From a virus, in IMG/VR virus record IMGVR_UViG_3300036886_000043, positions 33,231 to 97,230 of that record: a DNA stretch of 64,000 nt, one strand, 5' to 3'. A model generated the notes under the pieces. That model searched no databases. It saw nothing but the letters and a program-made list of their open reading frames with translations, and was not told the origin of the DNA. The position numbers and the translations under genes were made by a program. This document shows, piece by piece, positions 31,601 to 38,102 of the stretch. The number at the start of each line of letters is the position of its first letter. Position 1 is the stretch's first letter.

Positions 31601-34117
31601 GGGGAGGCAGTAACAGGTGGGGATTGGAGCAGTCTCTACCAGTCGAAGTTTGAACTGCGGCCTCCAGACTCAACCGAATCCATAAGGGGCAAGGAAGAGA
31701 TCGACGCCATCGGGATTGGGGCGACATTCAATCCGCCGCCGTCACTCCAAAATTTGGAACCGGCAGACCGCAATGCGGTAGTGGGCGGAGCATCGGCAAT
31801 GGCGGCTGATGGGGTAGAACTGCCTGTGGACCGCGATAAAGAGGCTGTCGCAAGGCAGACGATGCAGTGGGCGCTTCACATCCCGAAGGGAATGGAACTT
31901 ACCTACGAGCGCCAAAGGACAAGATTCGGACTCAAGAAGGCAAAGGCGGTTTGGAAGTTCCCTGAAGGAAAAGAACCGTATAACCGGCCCATCGGTCCAT
32001 TTGGCGAAGGAGAAATGGAGGACAAGACAACCCGTTATATCGGATGGGGAAGCATGAAGGGCGGCATTGAATCAATGACCCGCCAGGCCGGTGTTCCTGA
32101 AATCGGCTTGCAGTTGACGGACATGATCGGCTCCGCGCAGCGAGACCAGGACGTGTTCAAGAGCATGTATCGCTACCATGCAGTTCATGCTTTTGAGGAC
32201 AACGGCTTGAAGAGGGATGGGAACACTGTTGCCGAAGTCCGTGATGTCGTAGAAGGAAAGACAAGTTCCGCAAATCCGGCAATCACCAAAGCCGCGGCCG
32301 AGATGCGCGATCTCAACGAATGGGCCGCGAGTGAAGTGCAAAAGGCAGGAGTCAAGAGGCATTTGTCTGGAGGAAATTGGGAGCCGTGGGTTCCGCGTGC
32401 AAATTATTTTACGCACCAGATCGACTGGGATGCCGATGTGGAGTATCAAGATCCACACACAGGGAATACGGAACGTCATCCACTCAAGGATGTGATGAAG
32501 CGGACCTTCCCTGAAGAGAAACATCGTGACATCATGGCGCGGTTGGCGTCAAGGGCGAGGAATTCGGATGGAACCGCTGTCAGCCCAGAGGCGATGGACA
32601 ATTGGCTGCGCCAGCACTATCGGCGCGGTACACCAGTTCAGCCGAACATCCAAGAGCAAAGGACAATCGAGTTCCCGGTTCTAAAAAACGATTGGGGCGT
32701 GATCGACAGCTACGGCGACCAGCTAGGAAAGGCTATTGGGATAGCGCGTAACTTTGGCTCAGAGAGAGAGAAGATCAACGAACTGGTAGCTAAGATCCCG
32801 AGCGCAGGCGCCCGTAGGGACATCACCACAATCTTTGACTCCATACTCTCTCCGCAGCAATTGAGCGGAAACTGGAGAAAGTTCACCAACGCATTCACGG
32901 CATTTACGGCTCTCACGAAGATGCCGCTTTCATTTGCCAAAGTTCCCTTTCACTCGCTGCACATGATCTACGCATTGCATGGCGACGTGCGACCGATGGT
33001 GAAGGCCGCAGCGAAGATGATGGTCGATTTCAAGAACGTGCATGACGAGAACGTGTACATGGGAACGCTTGCGCGACAGACGGACTTCACTGGCGCCATT
33101 GAAGGCTGGCAGAGTAAAGGAGCGCAACATTGGATGTTCGACGTGACTGGCTTCAACGCCATGTACAACGTGAGCCGCATCTTTGCTTCGGAGGCCGCAA
33201 GAATCCACATGGAGCAGTACGCTATGAACGATCTCTTGAAGGGAGGAAAGAGGGCAGAGGAAGCGAGACGGATACTCAATCATACGATGCTGATTGGTGA
33301 TGGAGACATCGACCAAGCAATTGCGAACAGGCGTTTCAGCGCAGAGGACATCAGGAGAGCTCAAGTCGCATTTGCCAACGAGGTGATGTTCACGGACAAT
33401 CCTACAGAAATGCCGAAGTGGGCTCGTGAGCCGATTACTAGGGAAACGGCAGGATCGGCGGCGAACGTCTTTAAGGCAATGCGGCTGGCGTATTCGATGG
33501 CTTCGTTCACGGTCAAGACGAGAATGTTCCTGCGGAAGCATATTTGGGATGAGACGTTCCGCTACCACAATCCGAAGATGCTTGCTCTGTTTGCGGTGAT
33601 GGAGCCGATAATCGGAGCCGGAGTAACGACCGTGGGATCTACGCTGAAGTCTGGCATCCAACGTTCAATCGGAGGGATTACAGGCCAGCCGAAGAAAGAA
33701 GATGCTCTCGACCGCGAGAAATTGTTATTTGAGAACGCATGGAAGGGCGGATGGGGCAAGAAGGGGCTGGCGGAAAAGGCGGAACTGTACATCGACTTGT
33801 TGACCTGGGGAACGGCTCAGGAGCAAGTCCGTTTGTGGGGGGATATGCTTCTGAACGTAGCGGCCAGCCCGAAGAAAGCCATAGCGGAAGCGCGGTACTT
33901 TGGTCCCGACTTGCTGGAAGGGGCGGTTGGTCCTATCTGGAACAGCACGGTCATCAGGCCGCTTGGATGGGCCACAGACGAAGTGGCAATCTGGGCTCGT
34001 GGCGGGCCGAAGGAAAACAAACGTGCATGGGCACGCCTGTGGAAAGAGATTTTCGGAGAGTCGTCAATCTCCTCAAACATCCCGCAAGTGAAGAAGTTGG
34101 AAGCACCACCGAAGTAA
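22685..34117 (+). CDS. Giant polyvalent virion protein (3810 aa) with HExxH peptidase and SF2 helicase
   Basis: A single uninterrupted frame. A hydrophobic/amphipathic segment near residues 170-260 (GLMVGTFGESALARTAASMG and on) could insert in membranes. Long Lys/Glu helical linkers follow. H1838-E-F-I-H1842 in TTAIHEFIHAISPL is a zinc metallopeptidase motif. A DNA/RNA helicase domain spans about 2430-2900: Walker A PPGTGKS at 2450-2456, DE 2537-2538, SATP at 2570, and QAMGRPWRFG (motif VI-like) from 2853. The C-terminal 900 residues are helical and resemble large polyvalent-protein-associated domains. Polyvalent proteins are thought to be injected with phage DNA and to act early against host defences. 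Contains three palindrome copies. Confidence 0.75.
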   Translation: MADQQTWNPVPELKQKYPGLKDWSDEKIYNNLSDPNKFRSAFPQYANLGDDVIKRNIDHLKPSIQPQAAPANVQAPVMPSKAPEQRPPDELRAWTPTPLQEASIWFRNTQTGKTLANSFNDIRQMASSAWTKAQEPFGGDPEDVENLRKKQNQFIDDYFPESIAGSKKVASAVRGGAKGALQFGEELTSPVQIGLMVGTFGESALARTAASMGLPKLVPAARVMGKLIQAQFISQMVEGGYTSIRDSVKTYISGDWDTATQQAVVGLGSLLMARAGISHAEATEKIHADLDKTAVEKHGQKFNKLSPENQGLVIEETVNRSPEYKAMMETVDAKNAEVADSIQKKRQMQVARYSGIAWDQAWNPDAAHRAVDALHAERAETARKEQVQKVVGTIRARVKQRTDEIKAENEERLAAAREGREEKRKAAAEDRESVQQTAEEIIKGRDETFAGRQAIGEIPTEEEMSRPVEAAVDNSGHVSYPVQYWGEENRFGVGTDGERHSVYRQTPRGVEWLDRSGNFTETPEALYFNTDDKTSDTVARLSSLKLESDGVAAQPEATAEQVKDAETLGEIRRQLIEGEINAAEAQKRAGIAEKTTLPDVYAAAREGRLSGPFSEKSATDYEHEVVLELLNNGASEEEVQATLESLPALARVDIERNLHHVYQPGDYIISKRDVKWTLDAKGLLHPSDGGISVPLMKRGTYSNQAMQLAASGRVGYGTKTRLERRADFSRNRDIKRQIAVRQEEFDREMRVAQQNAGLEAIPQEGDVHYEGEREERRKQFLGRPPVPEETHKARVERRAAYKASNDPNNIINQLAKQFGVTPDEVMRIGLSERTPTIEAKVASLEVGDRVSDPFRPDRPWIVEEKNGQTYLRSGQANPIPFDRLNPSPRVFQILEKGDITHDRDWTAEEKEKVAFEKPYLVHQRFLVDGVRDRMEGKVVDPEPKTQVQAETQAAAAESRKAAAHSVAVEAAEKATNPEIAHDDTPEKAVAKAEELARKAEDAKKVAKEAVAQSAEAKAKTGPKGNFPQRYVPNYPLGKPTTIDQNGRQLKAHYRLVPVGAVIISHTWKGDTLVRTPENEYPKVLQPREPNERTILQRRIDAQRFSRSEDGRISGYNFDKYANKTIDAMSGPTVVEHGLRSVAGTGRFQRFLMHIQVLKEIPDVEEREGALAVLKERLVKLAEDSGFRVYPEDGQFHIVVRELDDPIQTMEEATKLGLLFNESEADNISDSQKGLVYSRSFDQDVINKIGRMVEGSEGGMNAAMRDNPLFFAEVVASRFDIPVSQASAWFVKDKMGNDVLTEEGERLFRRAMNGYVIQDPDLLAGVENEVAYRAFENAIGYISRLKAFPELDLTGKIKESLEAARLTGSVNRDLAASGDPWDAVYQPSQIDLAGMEEEPPPEPDRMTETLWRSLNASKVAAPRVFSDRMKRWISDEDTQAGMFDSTEKALEKPVDKFNRVFAPELKQVALRRNKGTPREGTPDGWMLSQTEYDAAMQGREVSDEERVEEKPEATPKFEHMDLVTVVRGPGDLTTNVPGWVSDVLPDGRLKVVPDSKLHGGMMTVPAEWVVKREETPKFGPPPKAASTVEVGKRVTFTPTNFNHNEIVGVVRDTITSTSGAKGYQIVDDAGIEHRVWEKDGTIGAETKAVDQKAINGLNDEERSLRKRQAVLEAQVKKPSGMIPPAITSELNVKRSAELHDIQKRLDAIIDERRKLMKGGIKPPPEAASPAVVADRKIAAEKTEQGYITPHTFKEMLNAFPVTKENAGTIYDTAKALAAARWERRKPEGVEHKDALAWVLKEIGFKGIEKGDDPRHRGEYDFATGVMRLNKAADKTTAIHEFIHAISPLLDEEEWEQIDTIKVNKAAYKREYGKDWAYTGQNERMEKLAYGSEKFFRDENAVDFQPGFELRKVLKDIKEMFISVYRKLQSDPLSPFKLSDDFRQWMADNLGITGFDVADDWREEVKKARAAEKKIVRPEEQPHPVVTLARELGGTGLRESIDGKVVDEVGDRVDPKKPVVVIMFPSEEEATSAVSRIADGKDKINGAELIHGKDGTWAMKISAATKIPRGSLFQELPKSEIMLANRRPNVVVRQLKDIDGNVLGQIVEPYDGTEEGAIKAARITYDKMIRLPRYGMSGMSRVAATDAEGTPKWMISPYSSSAYKESIAEIGTDEAREMFDFPEKVGSRTRRVDTRALLAKWDEEAKQAIEAKKKDFLEKTAQRSPIAPPSAHPSADVMTIAERHPGLQLEDLEKRLRETPSYKTFERRLVQGQIDRLKARIRNEAGLNEPEPQRDPELPKQVLQEVKNAQASDRGRTANDDAPGISKPPRVGGIPKPPQLGVSGYAGAKRGGPTPRSSVPRAPVNLENVKPVTLEPLAGVRGEPVGMTTGEKFDQKAWVERKKKGGIAEGTPYPTWALEHKTASQLMSGQPVVVQTVMSALEQGDGVVVVTPPGTGKSKYVGPAIIKEYLRKKPDANILNVSMNKRLLKEAKKSAANNFGLDYDLDPPSGEPGIYCVSFMGMLNNEIYKNTKWDLVLVDESGGARRAHDENTQWGPMLMDVVANSEKAVYMSATPFHSPNEYFYIYDKLNLGPKGQFDKWIQENFAHEKIGDKIVARLDPGKQAKLREQLIADGRFVSQAISYDGYNAHFGVVPVTDHMKRGLDRIREGFDRARDQFVRMGKQGLARKAAAFEAVYTKNFLERERLPQAIELAKQAREQGWRVLFFSEHTADDLFRRERTEGEEPGTYQQLDDAMGGQLSKIIPAYPSIYNELYAEFGDKVGDYSGRGNTDAAREKTRTDFLKGEVPMMYTSYAGGGIGVDMHDADYPELNVKGGSKPIVAIYLGPPYSGVLLEQAMGRPWRFGVKSDVHAVFLATDSEPDIRLMQTKVGPRMKALRAAVLGERDSLGNVMSTYTDEEKVRERQDQLAYAEGNEVKVNATQFQVRSKQRNVGIQDWSAITFPSAEEAKNKGMKYGEAVTGGDWSSLYQSKFELRPPDSTESIRGKEEIDAIGIGATFNPPPSLQNLEPADRNAVVGGASAMAADGVELPVDRDKEAVARQTMQWALHIPKGMELTYERQRTRFGLKKAKAVWKFPEGKEPYNRPIGPFGEGEMEDKTTRYIGWGSMKGGIESMTRQAGVPEIGLQLTDMIGSAQRDQDVFKSMYRYHAVHAFEDNGLKRDGNTVAEVRDVVEGKTSSANPAITKAAAEMRDLNEWAASEVQKAGVKRHLSGGNWEPWVPRANYFTHQIDWDADVEYQDPHTGNTERHPLKDVMKRTFPEEKHRDIMARLASRARNSDGTAVSPEAMDNWLRQHYRRGTPVQPNIQEQRTIEFPVLKNDWGVIDSYGDQLGKAIGIARNFGSEREKINELVAKIPSAGARRDITTIFDSILSPQQLSGNWRKFTNAFTAFTALTKMPLSFAKVPFHSLHMIYALHGDVRPMVKAAAKMMVDFKNVHDENVYMGTLARQTDFTGAIEGWQSKGAQHWMFDVTGFNAMYNVSRIFASEAARIHMEQYAMNDLLKGGKRAEEARRILNHTMLIGDGDIDQAIANRRFSAEDIRRAQVAFANEVMFTDNPTEMPKWAREPITRETAGSAANVFKAMRLAYSMASFTVKTRMFLRKHIWDETFRYHNPKMLALFAVMEPIIGAGVTTVGSTLKSGIQRSIGGITGQPKKEDALDREKLLFENAWKGGWGKKGLAEKAELYIDLLTWGTAQEQVRLWGDMLLNVAASPKKAIAEARYFGPDLLEGAVGPIWNSTVIRPLGWATDEVAIWARGGPKENKRAWARLWKEIFGESSISSNIPQVKKLEAPPK
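25353..25371 (+). repeat. Dispersed palindrome, longest copy
   Basis: TTTTCCAAA-T-TTTGGAAAA, perfect over 9-1-9 bases, inside the giant gene (encodes FQILEK). Confidence 0.85.
27405..27419 (+). repeat. Dispersed palindrome copy inside the giant gene
   Basis: CTCCAAA-A-TTTGGAC; central 13 bases intact. Confidence 0.65.
31745..31759 (+). repeat. Dispersed palindrome copy inside the giant gene
   Basis: CTCCAAA-A-TTTGGAA; one mismatch at the outer base. Encodes part of LQNLE. Confidence 0.7.
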
Positions 34118-34124
34118 AATGATT

Positions 34125-34130
34125 TATACT
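34125..34130 (+). promoter_or_regulatory. -10-like TATACT before a small gene
   Basis: TATACT directly after the giant gene, about 20 bp before the ATG at 34152, which has its own AAGGAGG site. No clear -35. Confidence 0.35.
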
Positions 34131-34151
34131 GCTAACAAGGAGGAAAAGACG

Positions 34152-34385
34152 ATGAAAGCATTGCTTACGAAAAAGATCGCAACCGAAAAAGCCATGGGCG
34201 GTATTAAATCCGCAGTGGAATCATTTGTAAATTGGGAGCTTGAATTTAATACAAGGAATGTCTTAAATGGAACTCCTGAGTTCGTGCTTGACGTTGACGA
34301 GGATACATTCAATCGGGTGAAGGTTGGACAACACTACCAGATCAACATTGAACCAATCGGTTCTGAGGCATTTCCCACCGTTTGA
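34152..34385 (+). CDS. Small hypothetical protein, 77 aa
   Basis: AAGGAGG precedes ATG 34152, preferred over an upstream in-frame ATG that lacks one. Helical N-terminus and a beta C-terminus (PEFVLDVDEDTFNRVKVGQHYQI). No family recognised. Confidence 0.6.
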   Translation: MKALLTKKIATEKAMGGIKSAVESFVNWELEFNTRNVLNGTPEFVLDVDEDTFNRVKVGQHYQINIEPIGSEAFPTV

Positions 34386-34431
34386 GGATGCGTTTGGCAT
34401 CAAGCCGCCACCGAAATGAGAAGGAGATGTG

Positions 34432-34692
34432 ATGGGGAAAGAAATGGTATGCGAGGGATGCGGGGAACCGCTAGGTCTATTCCTTAATGGGAGATGTCAC
34501 CCCGACGCGCTTGTAGAAATCTTCATGGTGGGGTCAATGAAGGTTCCAGGGAAGTTGATAGCGCGTTGCGGCGAGTGCAAAAAGGAGTTTGCGGAGTTTG
34601 CTGTGTCTGAGATCGTAGACCTTGAAAAGCATCCGAAGATCAGTAGAAAACTTCCAAGGTGCTCACATCACGCTGAGCCGCCACCGAAGTAG
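34432..34692 (+). CDS. Zinc-ribbon protein, 86 aa
   Basis: CEGCGE (C7, C10) and CGECKK give a four-cysteine zinc ribbon, and a further C-S-H-H near the C-terminus may add a site. AAGGAG lies 5 bases before ATG 34432. One of a series of small zinc-binding proteins in this region; function unknown. Confidence 0.65.
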   Translation: MGKEMVCEGCGEPLGLFLNGRCHPDALVEIFMVGSMKVPGKLIARCGECKKEFAEFAVSEIVDLEKHPKISRKLPRCSHHAEPPPK

Positions 34693-34705
34693 GAGGTAAA
34701 CCGCA

Positions 34706-34897
34706 ATGCCAATGAAGAGGGGAACGAGTAAGCGAACCACGGAAGAGAACTTCCACGAGTTCCGTCACGGCAAGACGTTCAAACGCACCGCAGCAAAGTC
34801 CGGCAAAGAGAAAGCACACAAGCAGATGATCGCGGCGGTTTTGACGAATAAACGGAAGGCGAAGCGCAAAGCGAAGACCCGCAAAACCTCAAGGTGA
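34706..34897 (+). CDS. Small very basic protein, DUF6496-like
   Basis: Starts PMKRGTSKRTTEENFHEFRHG and ends in a Lys/Arg tail (KRKAKRKAKTRK). The KRGTSKxT...F/L...G..KQ pattern resembles DUF6496-type small proteins found in phages and bacteria. Likely binds nucleic acid. AGGAGG lies 10 bases upstream. Confidence 0.5.
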   Translation: MPMKRGTSKRTTEENFHEFRHGKTFKRTAAKSGKEKAHKQMIAAVLTNKRKAKRKAKTRKTSR

Positions 34898-34899
34898 TG

Positions 34900-34905
34900 T
34901 AAACT
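34900..34905 (+). promoter_or_regulatory. -10 box 6 bp before an ATG
   Basis: TAAACT, GCGTAC, then ATG 34912. No Shine-Dalgarno within 15 bases. Predicted leaderless start; -35 is weak. Confidence 0.45.
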
Positions 34906-34911
34906 GCGTAC

Positions 34912-35289
34912 ATGGCCTTTAAGGACATCCCGCCTTATAAGATTCCATGCCCGACGTGTGGGGCGCAGATAGGGAAACCGTGTTTCTTCAATGAGCTACC
35001 GGGGGAGCATAAATACAAAATTGCTCATCATGAACGATGGAATGCTGCGCCGAAAGCGTGTAGGGTTCCGCAGAGTCGTTCGCTAGATCCTCCGAAGATC
35101 AAAAAAATTAAGAAGGAGCGGCTACTAGGAATTCCGAGAGGCAACAAATCCGTATCGGGTGCGTGTTCAAGGGAAAAGCATACGATATGTTTTAGCAGTC
35201 AGTGCAAGTGCTGGTGTCATCCGGGGAACGTAAAGCCTCTACAACCTGTTTCGCCAACTCCATCTTGTCCAGAAAATCTGCAAGCATGA
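34912..35289 (+). CDS. Zinc-finger protein with CPxCGAxxGxPC motif
   Basis: CPTCGAQIGKPCFF...HKYKIAHHERW near the N-terminus matches a small zinc-finger unit common in phage proteins, where CPxCxAxxGxPC is followed by H...HxxR. The C-terminal half adds a Cys/His-rich CSREKHTICFSSQCKCWCH segment, possibly a second zinc site. Its last 98 bases overlap the 3' end of the convergent - strand gene. Predicted leaderless translation. Confidence 0.6.
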   Translation: MAFKDIPPYKIPCPTCGAQIGKPCFFNELPGEHKYKIAHHERWNAAPKACRVPQSRSLDPPKIKKIKKERLLGIPRGNKSVSGACSREKHTICFSSQCKCWCHPGNVKPLQPVSPTPSCPENLQA

Positions 35290-35875
35290 CTTCTCTCTGG
35301 GGGGATGGCTGGCGCATCATCCACTGAATCTTCTTTTGGAGTTCGGCGTCTTCCTTGAAAGCCGCATCTGTGGGGACGATGGCTTCCTCTGTGGCCTGAA
35401 ACCTTCTGTAGAACAAAATTACGTCACTGAGAAGAATTGGGGCTAGTTGTTTCGAGTATCGGCCTCGGCCATTCCTCTTGAAAATCATATCTCTAACCGC
35501 AGAGACGGAAAAGAGCAATGCGCGTTTTTTAGAATTCTCAAACCTAAAGCATGGAATCTTTTTTTCTGCCAAGTATACTTTGGCGTACCGTGGGCTCCAC
35601 CCCATGATCTCTGCGACTTCTCGGCTGGTGAGCAGGAAGGTTGTGGGGAGGTCAATTTTGAAAGTTACGGCAGCGTTTCGAGAGAGCAGGACGGCGGCAA
35701 GCCGCAGTCTTTCTGCGTACTCAGGGGTGGGATCTAGGTAGCGATAGTCGGGTGGATTCTTCCCGATCCGCACGAGGTACTTCTGCTTGTAGAGAGACTT
35801 CACTTGGGACGGGGTGAGGTTGAGGACCGTGCAGATTCCAGAGAGGGAGAGCCAGCGTTGGGGGAGATCAGGCAT
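35192..35875 (-). CDS. DNA-binding regulator, MerR/excisionase-like helix-turn-helix
   Basis: Residues about 1-50 (LSLSGICTVLNLTPSQVKSLYKQKYL) and 80-125 (LLTSREVAEIMGWSPRYAKVYLAEKKIP, then FSVSAVRDMI) each look like a MerR-type winged helix-turn-helix in which 'TSREVAEIMGWSPRYAKVY' is the recognition unit. 227 aa with a helical C-terminus. It overlaps the small basic gene upstream by 8 bases and forms with it the only - strand unit in the window, divergent from an XRE-type gene. Likely part of a regulatory switch. Confidence 0.6.
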   Translation of the reverse strand: MPDLPQRWLSLSGICTVLNLTPSQVKSLYKQKYLVRIGKNPPDYRYLDPTPEYAERLRLAAVLLSRNAAVTFKIDLPTTFLLTSREVAEIMGWSPRYAKVYLAEKKIPCFRFENSKKRALLFSVSAVRDMIFKRNGRGRYSKQLAPILLSDVILFYRRFQATEEAIVPTDAAFKEDAELQKKIQWMMRQPSPQREVMLADFLDKMELAKQVVEALRSPDDTSTCTDC

Positions 35876-36128
35876 TCTCGGCGTCTACCTTCTTCTTGCG
35901 GCCTCCGTGGTAGCCGCCTGGACGATGGCCGGCGCCGTGACTTAGCTTCGCCATTTCGGAGAAATAGTCTGACTTGAGCTTCCTTTTTGCCGCGGAGATA
36001 GCGCCGATCTTCGCGTAGTAGCCGGGATCGGCCTTGGTGAGCTTCACTTTGACCGCCTGGGCCTTCTGGACCTTCTTGGGGACTACGGCTTTGGGCTTCT
36101 TTATTGTCAGTTTCTTCATAGAAATCAT
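35868..36128 (-). CDS. Small basic protein, 86 aa
   Basis: Lys-rich N-terminus (KKLTIKKPKAVVPKKVQKAQ) followed by PGYYAKIGAISAAKRKLKSDYF and a Gly/His/Arg tail. Likely nucleic-acid binding. Two starts are possible (36128 and 36119); the second has GATAAT 7 bases upstream, fitting a leaderless mRNA. Operon partner of the regulator at 35192. Confidence 0.55.
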   Translation of the reverse strand: MISMKKLTIKKPKAVVPKKVQKAQAVKVKLTKADPGYYAKIGAISAAKRKLKSDYFSEMAKLSHGAGHRPGGYHGGRKKKVDAENA

Positions 36129-36159
36129 TATCCTATATGCCTACATGATGTTTCCACTG

Positions 36160-36169
36160 CCAAATTTGG
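36160..36169 (+). repeat. Short palindrome related to the dispersed repeat
   Basis: CCAAATTTGG, same arms without the central base, between the two divergent regulatory genes and just upstream of the TTGACA box. A good operator candidate. Confidence 0.5.
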
Positions 36170-36176
36170 GGTCGAT

Positions 36177-36205
36177 TTGACAACTCTAAACGACTGTGCA
36201 ACGAT
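36177..36205 (+). promoter_or_regulatory. Promoter of the XRE-type gene
   Basis: TTGACA (36177-36182), 17-bp spacer, AACGAT (36200-36205), then 7 bases to ATG 36213. No Shine-Dalgarno: predicted leaderless. Confidence 0.55.
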
Positions 36206-36212
36206 AGTGTGC

Positions 36213-36506
36213 ATGGGAAACAAGACACGACAATACAGCGCAAACAACCTGTTGACTATCGATGGGGCGGCTTTGACTCGGGCTAGAATCAAGTCGCAGC
36301 TTTCGATGGAAGACTTGGTGCAGGGTTTCCCTGGGTGCAACAAAAGCACAGTCAGCCGATGGGAGCAGGGGGTTCTATCGCCTTCGACCGAAAGATTATT
36401 CATGCTGGTGGACCTGTTGGGGACGCATGATTTTGTCCGGTTGAACGGCAAGGCCGTATTGACGGCTGAGGAGATCGAGGTAGTCAGGAAGTTGAGGGAG
36501 GGGTGA
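36213..36506 (+). CDS. XRE-family helix-turn-helix regulator, 97 aa
   Basis: The central part (TIDGAALTRARIKSQLSMED, then LVQGFPGCNKSTVSRWEQG and LSPSTERLFMLVDLLG) is a clear Cro/CI-type helix-turn-helix, including the STVSRWEQG recognition helix. Start ATG 36213 was preferred to the upstream TTG at 36177, which belongs to the -35 box. Divergent from the MerR-like gene with a palindrome between them, an arrangement typical of a phage switch. Confidence 0.8.
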   Translation: MGNKTRQYSANNLLTIDGAALTRARIKSQLSMEDLVQGFPGCNKSTVSRWEQGVLSPSTERLFMLVDLLGTHDFVRLNGKAVLTAEEIEVVRKLREG

Positions 36507-36507
36507 A

Positions 36508-37905
36508 ATGGCAGAAAAAGGACTGGCAGTAGTCGAACATCGTGAAAGTCAACTTGCGCATCCGGTTGAATTCAGCAATGAGCAGGTGCGGCTCCTCGCA
36601 GAAACTATTGCGAGGGGATGCGACCAAAATGAACTGGCGTTCTTTTTGAACGTCTGCAAACTGAAGCGGCTCGATCCGTTTACCGGACAGGTCCACTGCG
36701 TCAAGCGGTGGGATTGGGACTTGGGTCGAGAAAAGATTACCGTCCAGGTGGGCATTGATGGTCTGCGTGTGATCGCAGCGAGGACGGGAGAATTGGCCGG
36801 CAACGATGAGCCAATCTTTGACACCGAAGAAGGGGAACATCCCAATAAAGCAACTGTCACTGTTTATCGGTGGAGCCAAGGGAAGGGTCTTGGAGAACGC
36901 ATCACGTATACGGCGTCGGCTCGTTACAGCGAGTATGCGCAACTGAAAAAGGATGGAAATCCGAACATCATGTGGGCCACAAAGCCTTACATCATGCTCG
37001 GAAAGTGCGCAGAGGCCCTTGCTCTCAGGAAGGCTTTTCCAGACGAACTCAGCGGTATGTATTCTGACGAGGAGATGGATCAGGCTGATAATGATGGCGG
37101 CGTGACCCCTGCATCCTTGGCTAAGAAACCCGTCACTCAGCCGCAGCGTGCCAGCGAACGGGCCGCAAAGGAGGCGGACACGAAGATTTCGCCCGCATCG
37201 ACGACGACTGGTTCAACGACTGGTGGGAACGCAGCCGAGACTAGAGCCGCAGAGAAGCCGGGCGAGAAGGAAGTCTCCGGCATCATCGAAAGCGCAAAGC
37301 AAGCCAAGAGCGGAACCTTGTGGGTCATAGTCAAGGGCGAACCGTTGGTAGTGGCCGTGGACGGGAAGGACATCGACGGCGACATGGTAGCCGGGAACTT
37401 CATCAAGTTCCGCGGCTTGCACAAGTGGAATGACAAGCTGAAGACCGAGCAGAATCCGCATGGAGATTTCTGGTCTCTTGTCGGCTTGATTGAGCTATCT
37501 CCGGTTCAAGAGGCAGAGGTAACGAAGGCCGATGATGGGAAGATGGCTCCTGATGCCTCGGCTACGGCCGATGAGATGTTTGGCAAGCAGGCGCCAGCTG
37601 GCAATGCCGCAATCGAGGACTTGAAGAACAAGGGGCAGGTCACAACTGCTGCGCAGTTGCCGGAGGGGAGCGGGAAGAAGCCGGGAACCATCGGGATCAA
37701 CAGGGCAAAACGGCTTTATGCTATCGCCGGCCAGAATAAGAAAACGACAGGCTTCACCGACGACGACATCAAGAAGGTGTTGGCGAAGTTTCCTCCGCCT
37801 GTTGGTCCTCTCGAACATCTTCGGGATCTCCCGATGGACCTTTACGAGACGTTCGAGAAACTCTGCACAGGAGAAGTGGACTGGAAAGAATACTTGGCTG
37901 ACTGA
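36508..37905 (+). CDS. bet: Single-strand annealing recombinase, Bet/RecT family
   Basis: Residues about 18-190 carry the Bet/RedBeta family core: 'FSNEQVRLLAETIARGCDQNELAFFLNVCKLKRLDPF', QVHCVKRWD, QVGIDGLRVIAARTGELAG, and KPYIMLGKCAEALALRKAFPDELSGMYSDEEM. The family anneals complementary DNA ends in phage recombination. Length 465 aa is greater than lambda Bet (261), with an Ala/Thr-rich linker and a C-terminal domain of about 150 residues possibly for SSB or helicase contact. The exonuclease partner is at 38892. A perfect palindrome copy follows the stop. Confidence 0.88.
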   Translation: MAEKGLAVVEHRESQLAHPVEFSNEQVRLLAETIARGCDQNELAFFLNVCKLKRLDPFTGQVHCVKRWDWDLGREKITVQVGIDGLRVIAARTGELAGNDEPIFDTEEGEHPNKATVTVYRWSQGKGLGERITYTASARYSEYAQLKKDGNPNIMWATKPYIMLGKCAEALALRKAFPDELSGMYSDEEMDQADNDGGVTPASLAKKPVTQPQRASERAAKEADTKISPASTTTGSTTGGNAAETRAAEKPGEKEVSGIIESAKQAKSGTLWVIVKGEPLVVAVDGKDIDGDMVAGNFIKFRGLHKWNDKLKTEQNPHGDFWSLVGLIELSPVQEAEVTKADDGKMAPDASATADEMFGKQAPAGNAAIEDLKNKGQVTTAAQLPEGSGKKPGTIGINRAKRLYAIAGQNKKTTGFTDDDIKKVLAKFPPPVGPLEHLRDLPMDLYETFEKLCTGEVDWKEYLAD

Positions 37906-37910
37906 GCGGT

Positions 37911-37925
37911 TTCCAAAATTTGGAA
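37911..37925 (+). repeat. Dispersed palindrome, perfect copy
   Basis: TTCCAAA-A-TTTGGAA six bases after the bet stop codon and just upstream of the small membrane gene at 37936. Confidence 0.85.
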
Positions 37926-37935
37926 TGAGGTAGAG

Positions 37936-38088
37936 GATGCGCAAGCCGCAGAGCAGCGAAGAGATTAGGTGGACGCTCTACTTTTGGGCGGTGGTAATCA
38001 TTGTGGGCGGTGGAACGGTTGTGGGAGCCTTTTTCATCGCCAGAGCCGCAGTAAGACTTTTGTCACACAGTTTTGGTTTACCGATGTG
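37936..38088 (+). CDS. Single-pass membrane peptide, 50 aa
   Basis: ATG 37936 after GAGGTAGAGG. Charged N-terminus (RKPQSSEEIRW), one strongly hydrophobic helix (YFWAVVIIVGGGTVVGAFFIA), then a basic C-terminus. Inner-membrane peptide of unknown role. Confidence 0.55.
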
Positions 38089-38102
38089 AGGAGGGAACGG
38101 GG

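Noticed and set aside
36177-36212. TTG start 36 bp upstream of the XRE-type gene
   Set aside because: The TTG is the first part of a TTGACA -35 box and has no ribosome-binding site; ATG 36213 fits the domain start and the promoter.
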